A stretch of 64,000 nt of DNA. It comes from Platycnemis pennipes. Its lineage: Eukaryota; Arthropoda; Insecta; Odonata; Platycnemididae. The notes below the pieces were generated by a model. The model searched no databases. It was not told the origin of the DNA and saw nothing but the letters and a program-made list of their open reading frames with translations. Within the stretch, counting starts at the first letter, position 1. Each line of letters begins with the position of its first letter. The stretch lies in contig OW121855.1 in NCBI GenBank assembly GCA_933228895.1, positions 44,096,698-44,160,697 of the forward strand, read 5' to 3'. A program made the position numbers and the translations under genes. Positions 45,140 to 58,665 of the stretch are shown here, in pieces.

Positions 45140-46900
45140 ATTGCCTCGCAAAACAAAGGAATTGCAAGACTCGAGATAACTTTGCTAAAATGTGTGGCTC
45201 AGGATATAAATTAAAGTCCAACCATAGTTATTTTCTCAGATAAAAATAGCCGAGAAAAGATATTTTGAATGGTACGAAGAGAGGTAGGAAATACGCTGAC
45301 TTGAAGAAAGATTTTGCTTAAGGTAAGAGCCGTAGAGTAATGTAATGCTAAGAAATTTTCAATTTTCGAATCCCTACTTATGCACCGAAGATAAATCAAC
45401 GCAGCAAAAAGAGTGTACTCGGGAACCTATATGGCAAGTATAAAATTGGTATTAATGTCGCAAATAATCATACGTTAGATGTCGAGACTCCTGTGAACTC
45501 TTGAGCATTCAAACCCTACCTAATGTACTCCTCTCCCTGCCTGATGCAATAGATGAACATCTTGATAGCTACTTCAGAAGAGTGCAAAATTAGCAGTATG
45601 GTTAAATACGCACAATAAAAAAGTTACTTAGACTTTAAACCATTATCTATATATCCCGTTAAATTTCCTGCGCAAATTGAAGCACTCCTTTAAAACGTCC
45701 AAAACGCTTTCTCCTTCCTCTCTCTTCCCAAATTTAAAATTCGTTCTTATGAAACAGATTTCGATATCCCACTTTACCCCTGCACCTTATAGATGCATAG
45801 CTTGCCTCCTCAAGAAGCAGTAGGATTTGTTTTTTTAAGGTTCTCCACCTGCTTATCTTATACCATAGCGTACTACCATACATGATCCAAACCTTAATCA
45901 AAAGATGGATGACATCTACTCTGAAGCGGAAACCTCATCTCGGGAGAGGAGGCAGTTTGAACCCGTGATCTTTGGGTTGCTATGCCGGCTGTTTACCGAT
46001 ATGGCGACAGCGGCCGGCACCAGTCTTGTTTTATCGACCTATCCACATCCCCTTATCCAATCCTTACACCTATTTCCCCACCCAAAGACATTTAGTAATG
46101 TAAACATATACATACATGAACTATTTAAATGAAAGTGCAGAGCAACTACACAACGAGAGGAATATTTAACGCTTACTTAAATTCGATATTCCATTTGAAG
46201 CTTGAACAGCATGGCATCTGATGGAAAAATTCATTCCATTTCCCTTTAGTTGCGCTATACCATCATACGGATTTTGCTATATAGGAATAACATTCAAGGA
46301 GTAGAAGGGACAAATTTAATATTTCATTGTCATAAGACTACACCATTCGGCGGAGCTCATTCCATGAGATAGGGGACATAGAATTCAATATAGACAGCGG
46401 TCGAGATTACTTCTCTCCATTGCATTGGTCGATTAAGATACCACTTAAAGTTTTCGGTCTCCAGTTTTGCGGTCTCGTTTCTCTTAACCGTGCTGAAAGC
46501 CAATTATGCTATAATTAATTGTTTCTGGCTAAAAAGAGGGTTACAAAAGTTAGAAGCAGTAGTCAACCTGCAAAACTACAAAGAGAAACTGAAAGACCTT
46601 TTATAAACCTATAAAACTTAATATCTATAAAAACTTTACCTCTTAAATGATACCAAAAAATAGATTTTTTCCTTTTTCGCCTTCAATCGTTATGTTTTAA
46701 GGACTACATTTTTACTTGAATTAATTCAGTATGCCTATTATCACGAAAGATGTTCGAATGGTAAATCGCTGGAGAAAGGAGAAGTTTCTCTAAGAGTCAT
46801 GGAATCATGATGCACATCATTAACAAACGTTTCACCTAACAGCAAGCTCAATTGCGCAAAATAAACGGTTTAAAACGAGGTGTTTCCCTCAGCGGATATC
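45140..46900. other. Intergenic, no gene seen
   Basis: AT-rich. Only short frames, none recognisable. Confidence 0.4.
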
Positions 46901-46919
46901 GTGTTTTTTTAAATAAACG

Positions 46920-47350
46920 CTTCACGAATCCACGTGCGCATGGATTGCGACACCGACCGAGGAAACAAATGTATCGGCCAAAGGGAGAGAGGATGGGAAG
47001 AGCGGAGAGAGGACTTTGAAAGGCCCCTTCGAGGTGGAAGCAATTGAACGGATCGAGGAAACCCAGCTTCGAGTGTGGCCTCACGGGAAGGAGAAGGAAG
47101 CAGAGGGCCTCCGCTCCGCCAATCCCGCGGATGGGGCGACGCAGGGTTGCGACAGAGGTCAAGTCAAGGTCGCCAACGAGGAGACGGGAGCCCCTCGCGA
47201 ACGGGGCGGAGAGGGGTCGGGCTCTAGGGTCGGGGAAAGCAGGTCTGTGAAACGCAGTATCCTCGCGCGGTGGGTGACGCACGCTTGAGGACGTCAACAG
47301 GCTCTTCCCTAACGCTTAGCTCACGACGGACAAGCGGTACCACAACACCT
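46920..47350. promoter_or_regulatory. CpG-rich island
   Basis: One of the most GC-rich parts of the window (CCTCGCGAACGGGGCGGAGA, CTCGCGCGGTGGGTGACGCA). Frames of 68-149 codons are open on both strands at once, which argues for composition rather than coding. It may be a promoter or other cis-regulatory DNA. Confidence 0.3.
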
Positions 47351-47359
47351 GCGGGAGTG

Positions 47360-49790
47360 ACGATGTGTTAAAAATTCTTATCCGCACATTACAAATTCAC
47401 AGTTTCTAAGAGAAATGAAAGTTGTGACTCTCAGCTAAGGAAGATCGACTGCCATTAATTTTTCTCTTGAGGATGAGGCACTTTTTTAATTTCTTCAGGG
47501 AAGAAATATATACGTTAATTTTTGATGACGGCTCATACGGAGTGGACTATCTCAAAGCATTGTTCATATGAATGCTAAACTCCTTGTTAAAGAAAATAAA
47601 TACTTTTCCAAGCCGATTCTATAAGTCATCGAGATAGCCAAGAGACACAACTTCGACAGGGGAGACAGGGAGGAAATGCCTTCTTAAACAAACAGACCAA
47701 TCAGGAGACACCTAGTCAGACGTGGTTGCTTTATATGACCGTCAATGCCGGTCGATTCAGACCTTATGACATCTGTTGAAATGTAGGCGAAACTGCCGTC
47801 AAAAATGTGTACATACGCAGAGAACATTCCATAAATCTCGCAGCTTCATGTTTTAATTTACCTCTTTACTTGCAATAGTTAAAAATTTACGAAAAACTAC
47901 AGACTAATAACTGCATGATGTCCACAGGTTTCATTTCTACTTTATCGAAAATCACCACTGATTAAATGGCAATTACCACAAAAACTAGAGAAGTTAGACA
48001 AGTAGCGGCCGCTAGTGATCAAGAAGATAGAGAAGCAGCCCCTCTAAGGTCAGGCCCTTGATAATAACTTAAACTTTCGTGTTATAAACACATCTTTCTC
48101 GTTGAACACCGCATTTGAGACTCTGATTTAAACATAAATGACGCGTCTATGTTCAGTGGAGTACTGAAATACATTAAATAACTATTACCCTGAAGGGATT
48201 TCAGATGGAGATAATTTGAAATTGCATGTACCTATATTATTGAAGTGAGTCAATAAATTTAGGAAAAGACGAAACAAGTGACAGGAATAAAAATAAAGAA
48301 ATGTGGAGTGGAACGTAAAGGTGAGATATAAAGGTGGAGTGAGAGTAAACGTGGCGAAAAATAAAACGCATGGCGCAAAAAGCTACAGAAGCGAATGATT
48401 GGCACAGTATGCGTAGAAATAAACACGGAATCAAACATTATCCTACGAAAATGGGCAACATTTTTTATAAAGAATGTAGGAGACGAATGCAAGCTGCTGA
48501 TATCAGTGTTATAAACATTTCGAAAGGCTAGGAAGCTTAATGCTATTGGAAATCTAAACCGTAATCGTTGGGAAGGCCGAAAAGGAAAAAGTTGAAAGTT
48601 TCTTGTATCATAGTAATGAAAAATGAAGGAAAAAACTGTTTGAGTCAAGAGAAAAATAAATTTTAGCTGAGAAAAAGACGTTTTTTCAATCTTATGCATG
48701 GAAAAATTTTTTATATCTCCGAAACAGATGAAATAATTTTCATGCTAGGTAAATCAAAGTGTAGGTAATTTAGTTACAAAGAAAACTTTTATGACTCTTT
48801 TGAGGCATGTTTTTGCAGTGACAATAGAGAATGGCCCGGTTTTTGGAAGGTCGGGGAAAAAAGCGTCTATTTGACGGTTAATAAAAGCAATAAGGAATGC
48901 TCAAATTAAGATAAATTTTAACTTTTTAACACAAGAAGTACTTTTTATGATGTACGTGAAATTTTTAGTGTTTAACTTAATTACTTACGTTATTTCATTC
49001 AATTTACGAAACAAAGTTCCTTGCAGGCAGGTATTCAAATTGGAGGCACGTAAAAAACACCATAAACTTCCTCTTAAAATGTCTATTGAAATTACATTAG
49101 CATCATAAAACAGAACGTACCGAATATTTTACACCTAATTCTGTATAATACGTTTTTAAAACATCAGGCATCGGAGGCGGCCCACCCTCATAAATTGTAC
49201 GGCTTTGCCATTATGGGCATTGTCTTCACTCCGCACTCGTATATACTACCTTGGGTATAGTTTAATGGATAATGTTTATAAAGAGCAGCTAATTTGACTG
49301 TTTGGTTATTCAGGAATGAAATGATAGCAATAAAAACAGCAGAGAAAGCAAGAAACAAAGAAAGAAAGGTTGAAAATCCAGGGCATTGAAAACGTTTTTC
49401 AAGAGAGTGAAAAGAGTAGTGAATAAGCCGAGAGAAAGAGTAAACAAATAGGATGGAAATGAGAACTACAGAGGACCGTAGATAAATTATAAGAAGTAAA
49501 ATGAGAAATGAGCATGATGGCCACTCAAGGGATTGATTGATTTTGTACTTTATAGGATGCATTGCAAGGTAGCTATAATTCATCTTTACGGAGAGCATAT
49601 AAAAAATTGAAAAAATGCATTACAACCAAACCTACAACTTTGATCACAAATTACCTACATCTTTTAAAAATTTAATTAAAAAATCTTTCTTTATTTGTAC
49701 GGCGAATTTAGGACTATGAAGTCCTCGCTTACAAATAACTGGAATGAATCACACAAACATTCACGCCCCGGAACGTGATAATCCTCCCCG
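47360..49790. other. Intergenic, no gene seen
   Basis: AT-rich. Two purine-rich stretches (48250-48700, 49320-49520) leave minus-strand frames of 136-146 codons open by base composition alone. Confidence 0.4.
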
Positions 49791-49794
49791 GATG

Positions 49795-50310
49795 GCAGGC
49801 ACGTAGCCAGAAATTTGTTCCGGGGGGGGCTAAGTCTAGTGTAGCATAACTTGAAATAAATAAGCCTTGCCCGACAAATCTCTTCCCTTAATTTTCAGTG
49901 TTTGGTACCAAAATTTGGTAAATACCAAACTCTGAATCCTTCCCTTAATTTTCAGTGTTTGGTATTTACTTTCACAATTCCCATTCTTATCTCATCTCAC
50001 TGGTAAAGTCCACTGCCTACGTTGTCATGGAGCAGTTAATTTGACTGGCCCCAGAAAAGAAGTTTAACGCATAGATACATGTCAGATTGAAAAGAACAAT
50101 TATTAACCACGCACATGCATCAAACTAGTGATCACGTTTCAAGAAACTTAACAGTTGAATTACATGCTGTGTAAGCCGGATTATCACGCCCAGTTAAATT
50201 TTGGAGCGGAAAAATTATTGTGAAAAAAGTTCGGGGAGGGGGGAAGGGAGGTGGGGGGGCCCGTGCTGAAGCCCGAGAAGCCCCCCCCCCCCCCCCCGGG
50301 CCTCGATCAT
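49795..50310. mobile_element. Possible MITE with G8 and C19 tracts
   Basis: It starts CACGTAGCCAGAAATTTGTT followed by CCGGGGGGGGCTAAG and ends near 50300 with a run of about 19 C after GAGAAG, so the ends are loosely inverted. An internal 25-bp direct repeat begins TTCCCTTAATTTTCAGTGTT at 49887 and 49939. The G-run and C-run arrangement resembles the hAT-type MITEs elsewhere in the window. The borders are uncertain. Confidence 0.4.
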
Positions 50311-50536
50311 GGATCTTCATAAGGCGTGCGCTAGAGTTATTGTTATTTTTTGATTTAACTTATATCAGAGAGAACGTTATCTCCGCTCTTCATTTTTCGC
50401 ACAGCACTTCAAATCGCTTATCACAATCAGTGGAGCGGATTTTATATACGGTTATTGTTAACTCTGAGCTACTCCAGGGGTAAGCGTTAACGATAAAGAT
50501 TGCGATAACGCGAAAGATACATCCGTGATTCCACAC

Positions 50537-50640
50537 CTGGCTACGTGCGTACCGGGTGGGACTCGAACCCGCGACCTAAAGTTTGACAGGCAAAAAATGT
50601 AATTTCCTCTTTGATGCGATAACGATATAGTATATGAACA
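50537..50640 (-). mobile_element. tRNA-derived SINE fragment
   Basis: The minus strand has the B-box-like GGTCGCGGGTTCGAGTCCCA, as in the other tRNA-type SINEs here. It is followed by ACCCGGTACGCACGTAGCCA. The A-box half is not convincing. Confidence 0.55.
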
Positions 50641-50739
50641 CAATACTCACATGCAACGAACCTAGAAAAAGAGAAAAAAATCGGGGAATATCAGGCACAA
50701 CTGGTGAGAGGAATTTAATCTCCAGAATATCCGTTCACT

Positions 50740-51440
50740 GGGATCGACAATCTGGCGCAAGTTAAAACTGACACAAGGCCGGACTAAGGTGCTCTTCCGC
50801 CGGCCAAGGCAGCAAAAGAACAAGCTTCTCAGGGATTCAACAACCGCTCTTCCTAGTGGCCTCACTTCCCCGCACATCAAAATCCCTGCGTGTTTCCCCA
50901 TCGCAGCCGTAGGGCGGGAAGGGGCTCTCCCTCGACTCACTTGACTTGGACCGCCAAATCACCCCGGAGATCATTCCGGAAATTCCATCACGGAGCGATC
51001 GATTCCCCTGGCATCCGCTAAGCAACGCCATCACCGCCCATCTGGGCGCTACTCTCCCATTGAGACGGTTGATGACGCCACCTTTCGTGTCGCGGTTGTC
51101 AAAGAAGCGGAATGGGTCGTCATCCCTTGAGGTGAGGAGGTGAAATCTCGAAAAAAAACGAGGCAAGGGAACGGATCCGTAATCTCATCTCGTCGAGGAG
51201 GAAAACCCGGGCGGATTGGCGATTTTTGCACGGAGTCGGCCGTCGTTGGCTCGTCCCGGATGGCCTCAGCAAACGGATTCTGGAAGCATCTCCAGCCTTG
51301 AGGACGCATCGGCGGGATCGTAAAAAAAATCCGAGTGCTCCCTCGTCTCGTTCCGGGAGACCATCCGGCTCGGGGTGGAAAGAAGTTGACCGGAGGCCGC
51401 GTAAAATGGAAAAAGTTTCTCCCTTCTCACATTTTTGTCC
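50740..51440. promoter_or_regulatory. Large CpG-rich island
   Basis: About 700 bp of CpG-rich DNA (CGGAGCGATCGATTCCCCTG, CCATCACCGCCCATCTGGGC, CGTCTCGTTCCGGGAGACCA). Overlapping frames exist on both strands, none with a recognised domain. This is the longest of the islands in the right half of the window. Confidence 0.33.
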
Positions 51441-51449
51441 GTTTATTCT

Positions 51450-52320
51450 TATAAAATTTTGAGGACATTAAATATAACAGGTAGACGATTAGGTCACTTG
51501 GAGGAAGTGGTTTATGCACCAGCCAAATTTAATGGCATGCTTTGCGAAAGTGGCGTTTACTCTTAGGAGGGAAGTGATGTCGGGAGCGGTGAATTGAGAC
51601 TTCAAGAGTCTGAAATGGTACGTGGCATTCTTTGGCATCTACATGTGGTCATTTAACACACAGAATGAAAACAGAACGCTGGCTGTTGAGATTTTCATGT
51701 GGAGGAGAATATAGATGATTCAATGGGTGGATAGGAAGACGAATTAATGAGTTGATGAGAGGAATTTTACTGAGAAAATCAGGAAGAGCCACAGTGAATG
51801 AATGAAATATTTTACTTAATGCATGAGATAAAGTTTCATACTAAACGCTAAGAATGCGCCGATTGTTATAAAATTATCCTTTGAGATTTTCAAAAACGAA
51901 AAGTCTGACTTTGAATATCGAGGGGCAAAGAGATTAACGAGAGGAGCAAAATCGGAGGCCACTGGGAAGACTTATGATTTAGCTATAAAGTAACCTTGCT
52001 TCGATTTAGGGTTGGCTTGTCAATATTAGAGTGTTAAAAAAACTGTCACGCTTAGGGATTACAGCAAGTTATTGAAACTTCTCGCGTGAAAAATGTAAGA
52101 GATATAATAGTAAGGTACGCACAATCTGTAACGTTGTAACAAAATTACAAAGAAAAACACGCGTGAAAAAGTTAGGTATTGACATAGATTGAGTAGTTTA
52201 TACTTACTCTATAGTATTGGTGAAATAAGATGAGAAGCTTTCGAAATACAAATATATAAAGCAATATTGGCGGCGGCTTAAAAGCGTATAACGTATTAAA
52301 GGGTTTTAGGGTTCAAAGGG
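51450..52320. other. Intergenic, no gene seen
   Basis: AT-rich DNA between the CpG island and a LINE remnant. No feature. Confidence 0.4.
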
Positions 52321-52329
52321 CAATAAAAA

Positions 52330-53999
52330 AATGCACGAAATTATAAGTTCATATCACGGAATAGAGAACCAATTAAATAGCGTCAGTCTAAACAAATCTC
52401 CAGGTCCCGTTGAAATTTCTGCCAGTGTGCATAAAGGATAGTGCTGAAAATAGCCCCTAGAAATAATACGTAAATATACACTAAAAAATCACACAGTAGC
52501 CAAAAATTGGAAAGTAGATGCTATAACATCTATACTTAAAAGCGGTAACAGAGAAGAACCTAGTCACTACAGGCATATTTATCCCATGTCAATCTTATGT
52601 AAAGTATTTGAATACATAATGGTCAGTTCGATCATGGAGCATTTGGATAGTCGTGGATTACTCACAAACAGCCAACATGGATTTCGGAAAGGAAGATCTT
52701 GCGAGAGACAATTCTCCCTGCGAGATAATAGCCTCCGGAGAAAATGGTATTGTGGTTGATACGATATTCTTAGAATTTAAAAAGGCTTAGATAGTGTTCC
52801 TCATATCCAGTTAGATTTAAAGTACAGAGTTTCGGGTTAAATAAATACGTTATATGTTGAATTAATTTTTTTAAAGTACAAGCGAGTAACGGGTCCTTAT
52901 AGATGTTATCATGTCCGACACAAAGTCCTATCGGGTGTTCCCAAAGGTAGCGTAATCCCTTCTATTTATTTTATACCTCAATGACATATGTATCGTAGTA
53001 AGTAGTAAATTTATGTCTATGAGGTTATTGAGGTTTAATAATATAGGTACCCTAGTGCATAGTACTTATTCTTTACAGTGACTAAAAATTTATCGTGGAG
53101 AAAACACCCGGGGAATATGCGGCCAACCCAACAAAAAGCTTGCATTTATCGAAAGGATTCTAGGGAGATGTGACAAGAAAAAAGAGGTGTGATTTGTCAA
53201 ATGTTAGGCCTCACTGCAGAGTATATGGGATCAGAGTATACGCAGCGAGTATATGGAATCCAAATGAATAACGTTGTTTTCCAGAACTAGACAGCGAACA
53301 AAGAGTAGCTAGGTTTGTTAAAAGATGCATGATAGGTTTAGTAGTGCATCAAAATTATTAGGATTAGGAATATTTATCAGATCGTAAGTTAAAGTACTGA
53401 ATAAATCTGGAGAAATTTAAGACGGAATGGTTCTTTTAAGATGTTACAAAATAAATTGAAAACACCAGCACATTATGGCTTAGTAGACAATGAAGGTAAA
53501 ATTAGAGACATAGGTAGTAAGACAGAGGGGTTGAAAAATGTATTTTTTCCAAGTAAAAGCAAATATACAACTTGTTGCCATATCATATAATTCATGTAAA
53601 TAGTACACCTGTCTTTCTTAAAAGATTAACAAAATGGTTGTTACAAAAAGAGGAAGTAGATTCATACTTGTGCTGATTATAACTGGTTTTTTTTTACTTA
53701 CGATTTTTTGTTGTAAAAAAAAATTAACTTTATGTTGTCTTGTTCTTTATTTTCATAAATTTTTGCTTACCTAATGTTGCGAGGAAAATGTTCCCTGGCA
53801 GTGTTAAAAACTAAAATTGTTTCATTTTTTTTCCATTTTCTTCGATTTCACATGTGCCAATGTTTGTAAGGGTGTCATATACAGGTACCCTTCTGACACC
53901 CTAAATTATCTCCACGTGCTAAGTATATGCATATATGTCTTGTTATATTTTATGTAATGCTACTGGAGAAAATAAATTCATTCAATTCATTCAAATTCA
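52330..53999 (+). mobile_element. CR1/jockey-type LINE remnant
   Basis: Heavily decayed RT is readable in pieces: 'NKSPGP' near 52390, 'WKVDAITSILKSGN' (52510 on), 'LCKVFEYIMVSSIMEHL', 'LLTNSQHGFRKGRSCE' (52658 on) and 'SGVPKGSV' (52931 on). Then come 'PNKKLAFIERILGRC' (53128 on) and 'LDSEQRVARFVKRCM' (53288 on). This order matches the palm and thumb of CR1/jockey-type elements. The 3' end is a short ATTCA-type repeat (about 53965-53999). Many stops and frameshifts; no endonuclease part. Confidence 0.75.
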
Positions 54000-55245
54000 T
54001 ATACCTAAATGTTACGTTAGGTCGTTGGCGCGGTACTTGACTTACCGCTATGTCTACCCAGAGTGAGAACACACCAGCAATTTGGCTACAAAAGTACCGA
54101 CAGGTAACAGATGGCTCACACCCTATTCTGTTTAAACAATTAAGCCCGGCAGACCATGGCGTCTGCGCCCTCGGCGGCTAGTTCCCAACCAAAGGTTCCT
54201 TCTAAAACATACGGCGAACATAAATGTGACGCCCAGAGAAAATCATCCATCCCACTCCTGACGTAATTATGATACAGGGAACGGGGAAATTTCCCAAGAG
54301 TGCCACTTTAACTTCCTAATAGAGTTCTTAGCGTTATGAAAGGTTAGCCACGCAGAGAGGGCACTTACCGTCACTCGGATTATCTAGGATCGGAGAGCAG
54401 ATGACTGGGCACCAGCTTCTTATTAGATCTAAGCCGTGTGGAAACCAGCTGAAAGAAAGAAAAGCGAAGAATGAAAATTACTTGCGGTGTAATGACTTTA
54501 TGCTCACCCTCCATAACTGTTGCGCAACATCGTGTTTTTGCAAAAATCTATTTGAAATCAGATTCAAAGTACAGAGCTCATGAATAAATCATACCAACGG
54601 CAAAAAAGAACGAAAAAGGATTATGCTCAACAAAAGAAAGGAGAAAACTAAAGTGAGAGGGAAAGCAGCAATAATTCTAATGTCTGTACATGATTTTGGT
54701 CCTTTACATCAAGAAAGTATAATCACCCCTTGTAAGCCAAATAAATGCCATAAAGTCTACGTTCATAAATAATAGAAGCAAGAACAATGCATAATCAAAT
54801 ATTTGTTTATGTGCATTATCCGTCCCAGAGGGAGGCGACTATTTAGAAGCAGTATAGCATGTGAAAACACTATCTTATAAGAATTCAAATATTTATAGAG
54901 TTTAAGTTTAGAACTCGTATTGTAGTAAGCAAATGAGTTTTGAATTCTTGGCATTGATGCATGCCTAGTGATGGTTCACTCCTTACCACACTCACTCGTG
55001 GTGACTAGCTGGGTATGAGGAGATGCAATGTAGTTGAACTGATGGAAGCCATTCGTTTCTGAAGTAAAAGCTTTGTATTTTTCAAAACATGGCCAGTGAA
55101 GGATTTTATTGAAAAGTCTCAAACATCGAGACGGAAATTGTATAGGACCACTACCAATTATAAAAAAACTATATTTTTATTTTGATATTCTGGCGTCAAA
55201 CCAAAAATTGTCCTGCCATTCTTCGGGTGCAAAAGAAATCCGCCC
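54000..55245. other. Intergenic, no gene seen
   Basis: No coding support. The first 250 bp are somewhat GC-richer and could be an unassigned repeat. Confidence 0.4.
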
Positions 55246-56003
55246 TCATCATCATCATCGGTCAACAATCCTAGGACTGGTTTGACGCAGCCCTCCACTC
55301 GATTCTTCTATCGGCCAACCTCTTCATATTGACGTAGCTCCTCTCTTTTACATCTTTCACAACTTGCTCCATATACATCATAAAAGGCCTGCCTTTTCCA
55401 TTCTTCCCATTCAATTTTCCTTCGTCGATTGTCTTCATAAGGCCATCGTGTCTTAAGATGTGGCCAATTAAATTGTCCCGTCTTATTTTTAAGGTTTTCA
55501 GTAGACATCTCTTCTATCCCACTCTTCTTGAGACTTCTTCGCTTGTCACTCGATCGATCCATTTTATCATTCTTCGGTAGCACCACACTTCAAACGCTTC
55601 CAGGCTGGACTTCTCCACTGCTGTTATTGTCCATGTTTCGCTGCCATATAGTAGAATGCTCCAGATGTGTTCTAAATAAATGTTTCTTCACTTCCACGCT
55701 GGTATTTGCAGCTGTAAGCATAATCTTCTTCTGGTAAAATGCCCTTTTCGTTTGGGTCTTCCACCTTTGGCACTCTTCCACCTCCTCGATTTTTTGTTTT
55801 CCTAGTTCAACATTGGTCCTGGCTTCCTTTCTCCTACTGCATACCAATACCTTAGTTTCCTTTTTATTGATCTTCAGATGATATCTTTCCTTATTTCCTA
55901 GTGTCTTCTATAAACCTCCTTCTGTTTCTGTCATGACTGCTATGTCAATGGCGAATCGTAGCATGCTGATTTTCTCCCCGTGGATATTCACTCCCGGAGA
56001 CTT
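55246..56003 (-). mobile_element. LINE 3' fragment, same family as 27225-27960
   Basis: On the minus strand: 'LRFAIDIAVMTETEGG' (near 55965), 'KINKKETKVLVC', 'KRAFYQKKIMLTAANTSVEV' (55590-55847) and 'QFNWPHLKTRWPYEDN', with 'EWEEWKRQAFYDVYGASC' (55308-55586). It ends in a GATGAT run at 55246. The RT box again lacks its first Asp (FAID). Frameshifts separate the blocks. Confidence 0.78.
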
Positions 56004-58585
56004 TTAAATCCACCCTACAGTCTTATATATTTTTAAGATTGAGTAAATGCAGACTGACATTGTAGCAGCTAGATGGATTGTGGTAGAGATTGATGCAAGA
56101 AGTAATGCTTCCACAACAGTAGCATCTAGCGCCACATAAGTATATCTTATACCGTATCATATTCCTCAGTGTAACACATCTGGCGGCAATGGATTCTGTA
56201 ACGCATATTTATTTATTTATTTATTTTTATTTAACATGAAATCCAAAAACAGCCAACGAGACCTTTACATTGGATTTTGTTTAACAAATGATAAATACCA
56301 CAATTATAGGACATAGGACAAAAAAAATAAATAAAACAAGAATCAAATTAGGAAGGAAGTCTGTTGATAGCGGTTGTGAATGATGAAATGGATGATGTTA
56401 TGTCAATGGAAGGGATATTGAAAGAGTTGTAGGTAAGAGGCAGCCGGTAGGTTAGGGATCTCTGAGTCACAGATAAACGGTGGTGAGGTAGATGATTTCA
56501 GCTTCAACGTATATATATTTTCGTAAGCCGAGGAAAAGAGTAACTGAACTTTCTAGCCTCTGATTTTATGAGCACTAAGCAACGATGCGTCCATCACAAA
56601 TATATATTTGTTTCTCTAAGATATACTTTTTAGCAATTTATATTGGGATTGATGGGCGATACTATATTACCTCACAGAACGATCGCTATAGCGTGAAGTT
56701 TTTATAAAAAACTGAGGCACACTAATAGTCTAAACCTTAATCTGCTAGAGTTGGTCCAACCATTATGAAACAAAAACACTGGCATAGCTTTAGCGGAGAC
56801 TCTGAAAATGGAAATTAAATTCTACGGATTCAAGCTTTTAAGTTTCTGTGATCGGAAGTTTTTTTATTAGCCTTTTTTTTCTTCATATTTTGGGCTGCTA
56901 AATGGGTATTGATACCAGCTAATCATGCGGAAGTACCTTTGAACGCTCTCAAACGATTCCAATTGCGATCAAAATCGAAGAAATTAAGGAGAAAGCACCG
57001 TTTCGAGAGGTATTCTTTAAGGACCTTGAAATTGTGAAAAGTGCAGCAAAAAAAATCAGCATTATATCATTGCCAGTGTCAGAGATCAAGAGGGAAATCA
57101 ATCGTGAAAGGGCTGCACTTGGTAATTCCCATAAATTTATTCCGGAAGTCTCGATCAATGCTCCTTGTCGCCTTGACGGTTGTAGCGACGAACCCAAGAG
57201 AACATGTAATAGTTCACTTCCTGCGCAAGCGTTTTGTTTTTACCTTCCGCTAACCTCGTCTTCATCGCTCAGCATTAACACCCTCTCCACCTCCTTCCAC
57301 TCCCTCTCCCCCCTCTCACTCCATTATCCACCACCTCCCTGAAGCCCAACACTCCTTTCCTCTGCCCGTTCCAATAGCTCCAAACCGCATTTTCCACATC
57401 CTCCGAGCGCGATCATCATTATCAATGATCCAACTCCCTTCCTGTTGTCGGTTTGACTAACGCTTCCATTGTGAACGTCCTCCTGACGCTCTTTTTGCAT
57501 CCGTTTCTGATTGCGGGGTTTTTGCTCACGCCGGAGGAAAATGGAAACTTTTCATAACTGTTCTCAGCTTGCGGATCTGACGCCTTCCTTTATACGTATA
57601 TCATTTCCCAACAAAAAGTAATAGCGAGCAGAAAAAAATAGAGTAAATTTTGTGTGAATTGAGAAATAAAATTAAACTCAGGTAAATATTTGTCTTAATG
57701 GTTATAAATAGAGAAAAAGGAGAATGACACATTGATAATAATAACATGAATGCAAGTACATCAGTATTGGCATCAAAAGCAACTAAAGTCAACTTATACT
57801 TTCATTCACAATTCACGTACATGTGTATTCTTGTGAAAAATAATGCTATCTATTACGCATGGCTAAACAGGGTTTAAAAGGCAAATTTGGTCCTCATAGA
57901 TTTCATTAGTGCAAAGCTATCCACAGATCTAAGGAGGCGGGGGTTGTTTAAACCCTCACTGAGAAAAACATTCAACCAAGAATTTTAAGAGTAAAACGAT
58001 CAAGTTCATTCACGGCATTATAAATTATTAAACGCATAATTTACCGGCGTTGTTTCAAATATTTCACCCCGTGTAATACTTGGACTAAATTCACGTAAAA
58101 AGTTTGTAAAGAGTGAGCTAAAAGAGAAAGTAAAGCACACTGTTAATTAAATATCATTTCCCTCTCTTGAATCGGAGAAAGGAATAAATTACGGATAATC
58201 CAAAAGTAGAAAAAGAATATGAATATTTTGCAACTATGTGTAATGAATCAGTATCTTACGTGTCAGAGATTCATGGGATCACATGTCATACGAGGGAAAA
58301 CAAAAGTACTCTGAGGAAAATTGATGCAGCCATTTCAGTAACAGACATATTCCATTTAGCGATGATCTGCTGGCTTCAGTCTTTTCCCACAATCACTAGT
58401 AACGGCTAATATGCATAAATGGCGGAAAAAAATTGGTTCCCAGGTATCTTTCCTTTATCGAGACCTTTCTTGACCTGTTGGATTAAAGAGCGGTAATTGT
58501 ACTGCCCACGCGGCTTATATGTGAACTGTTTCCATAAAAACAATAAACATGAAGAGAGTGGGCAAAAAATAAACGTAAAGACTTA
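56004..58585. other. Intergenic, mainly AT-rich with a CT-rich patch
   Basis: A TTTA microsatellite (56210-56232) and a CT-rich patch (57255-57350) are the only notable features. The sequence 56230-56500 may be a LINE 3' end, but that is not provable by eye. Confidence 0.4.
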
Positions 58586-58589
58586 TAAT

Positions 58590-58665
58590 TTCATCATCAT
58601 CGACAGTAATCCAAGCAGGCGTTGGTTTGACGCAACTTTCCGTTGGGTTCTCCGAGATGCGAGTG
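58590..58665 (-). repeat. Short 3'-end scrap of the GATGAT-tailed LINE family
   Basis: TCATCATCATCGACAGTAAT and GTTGGTTTGACGCAACTTTC parallel the start of the 55246 copy (ATCATCATCATCGGTCAACA ... TGGTTTGACGCAGCC). It is therefore probably a third, very short copy in minus orientation. Confidence 0.55.

Noticed and set aside
46848..47297. 149-codon minus-strand frame in a CpG island
   Set aside because: Frames are open on the opposite strand as well, as expected from GC-rich composition. No domain was recognised.
48006..48013. GCGGCCGC (NotI site) as possible vector contamination
   Set aside because: Only the 8-bp site and a few bases resemble cloning vectors. The surrounding sequence is ordinary AT-rich genomic DNA.
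48259..48699. 146-codon minus-strand frame
   Set aside because: The plus strand is purine-rich, so the translation is dominated by Phe, Ser and His. This is a composition artefact.
49188..49598. 136-codon hydrophobic minus-strand frame resembling a membrane protein
   Set aside because: The apparent membrane segments come from a purine-rich plus strand. There is no family match and no splice support.
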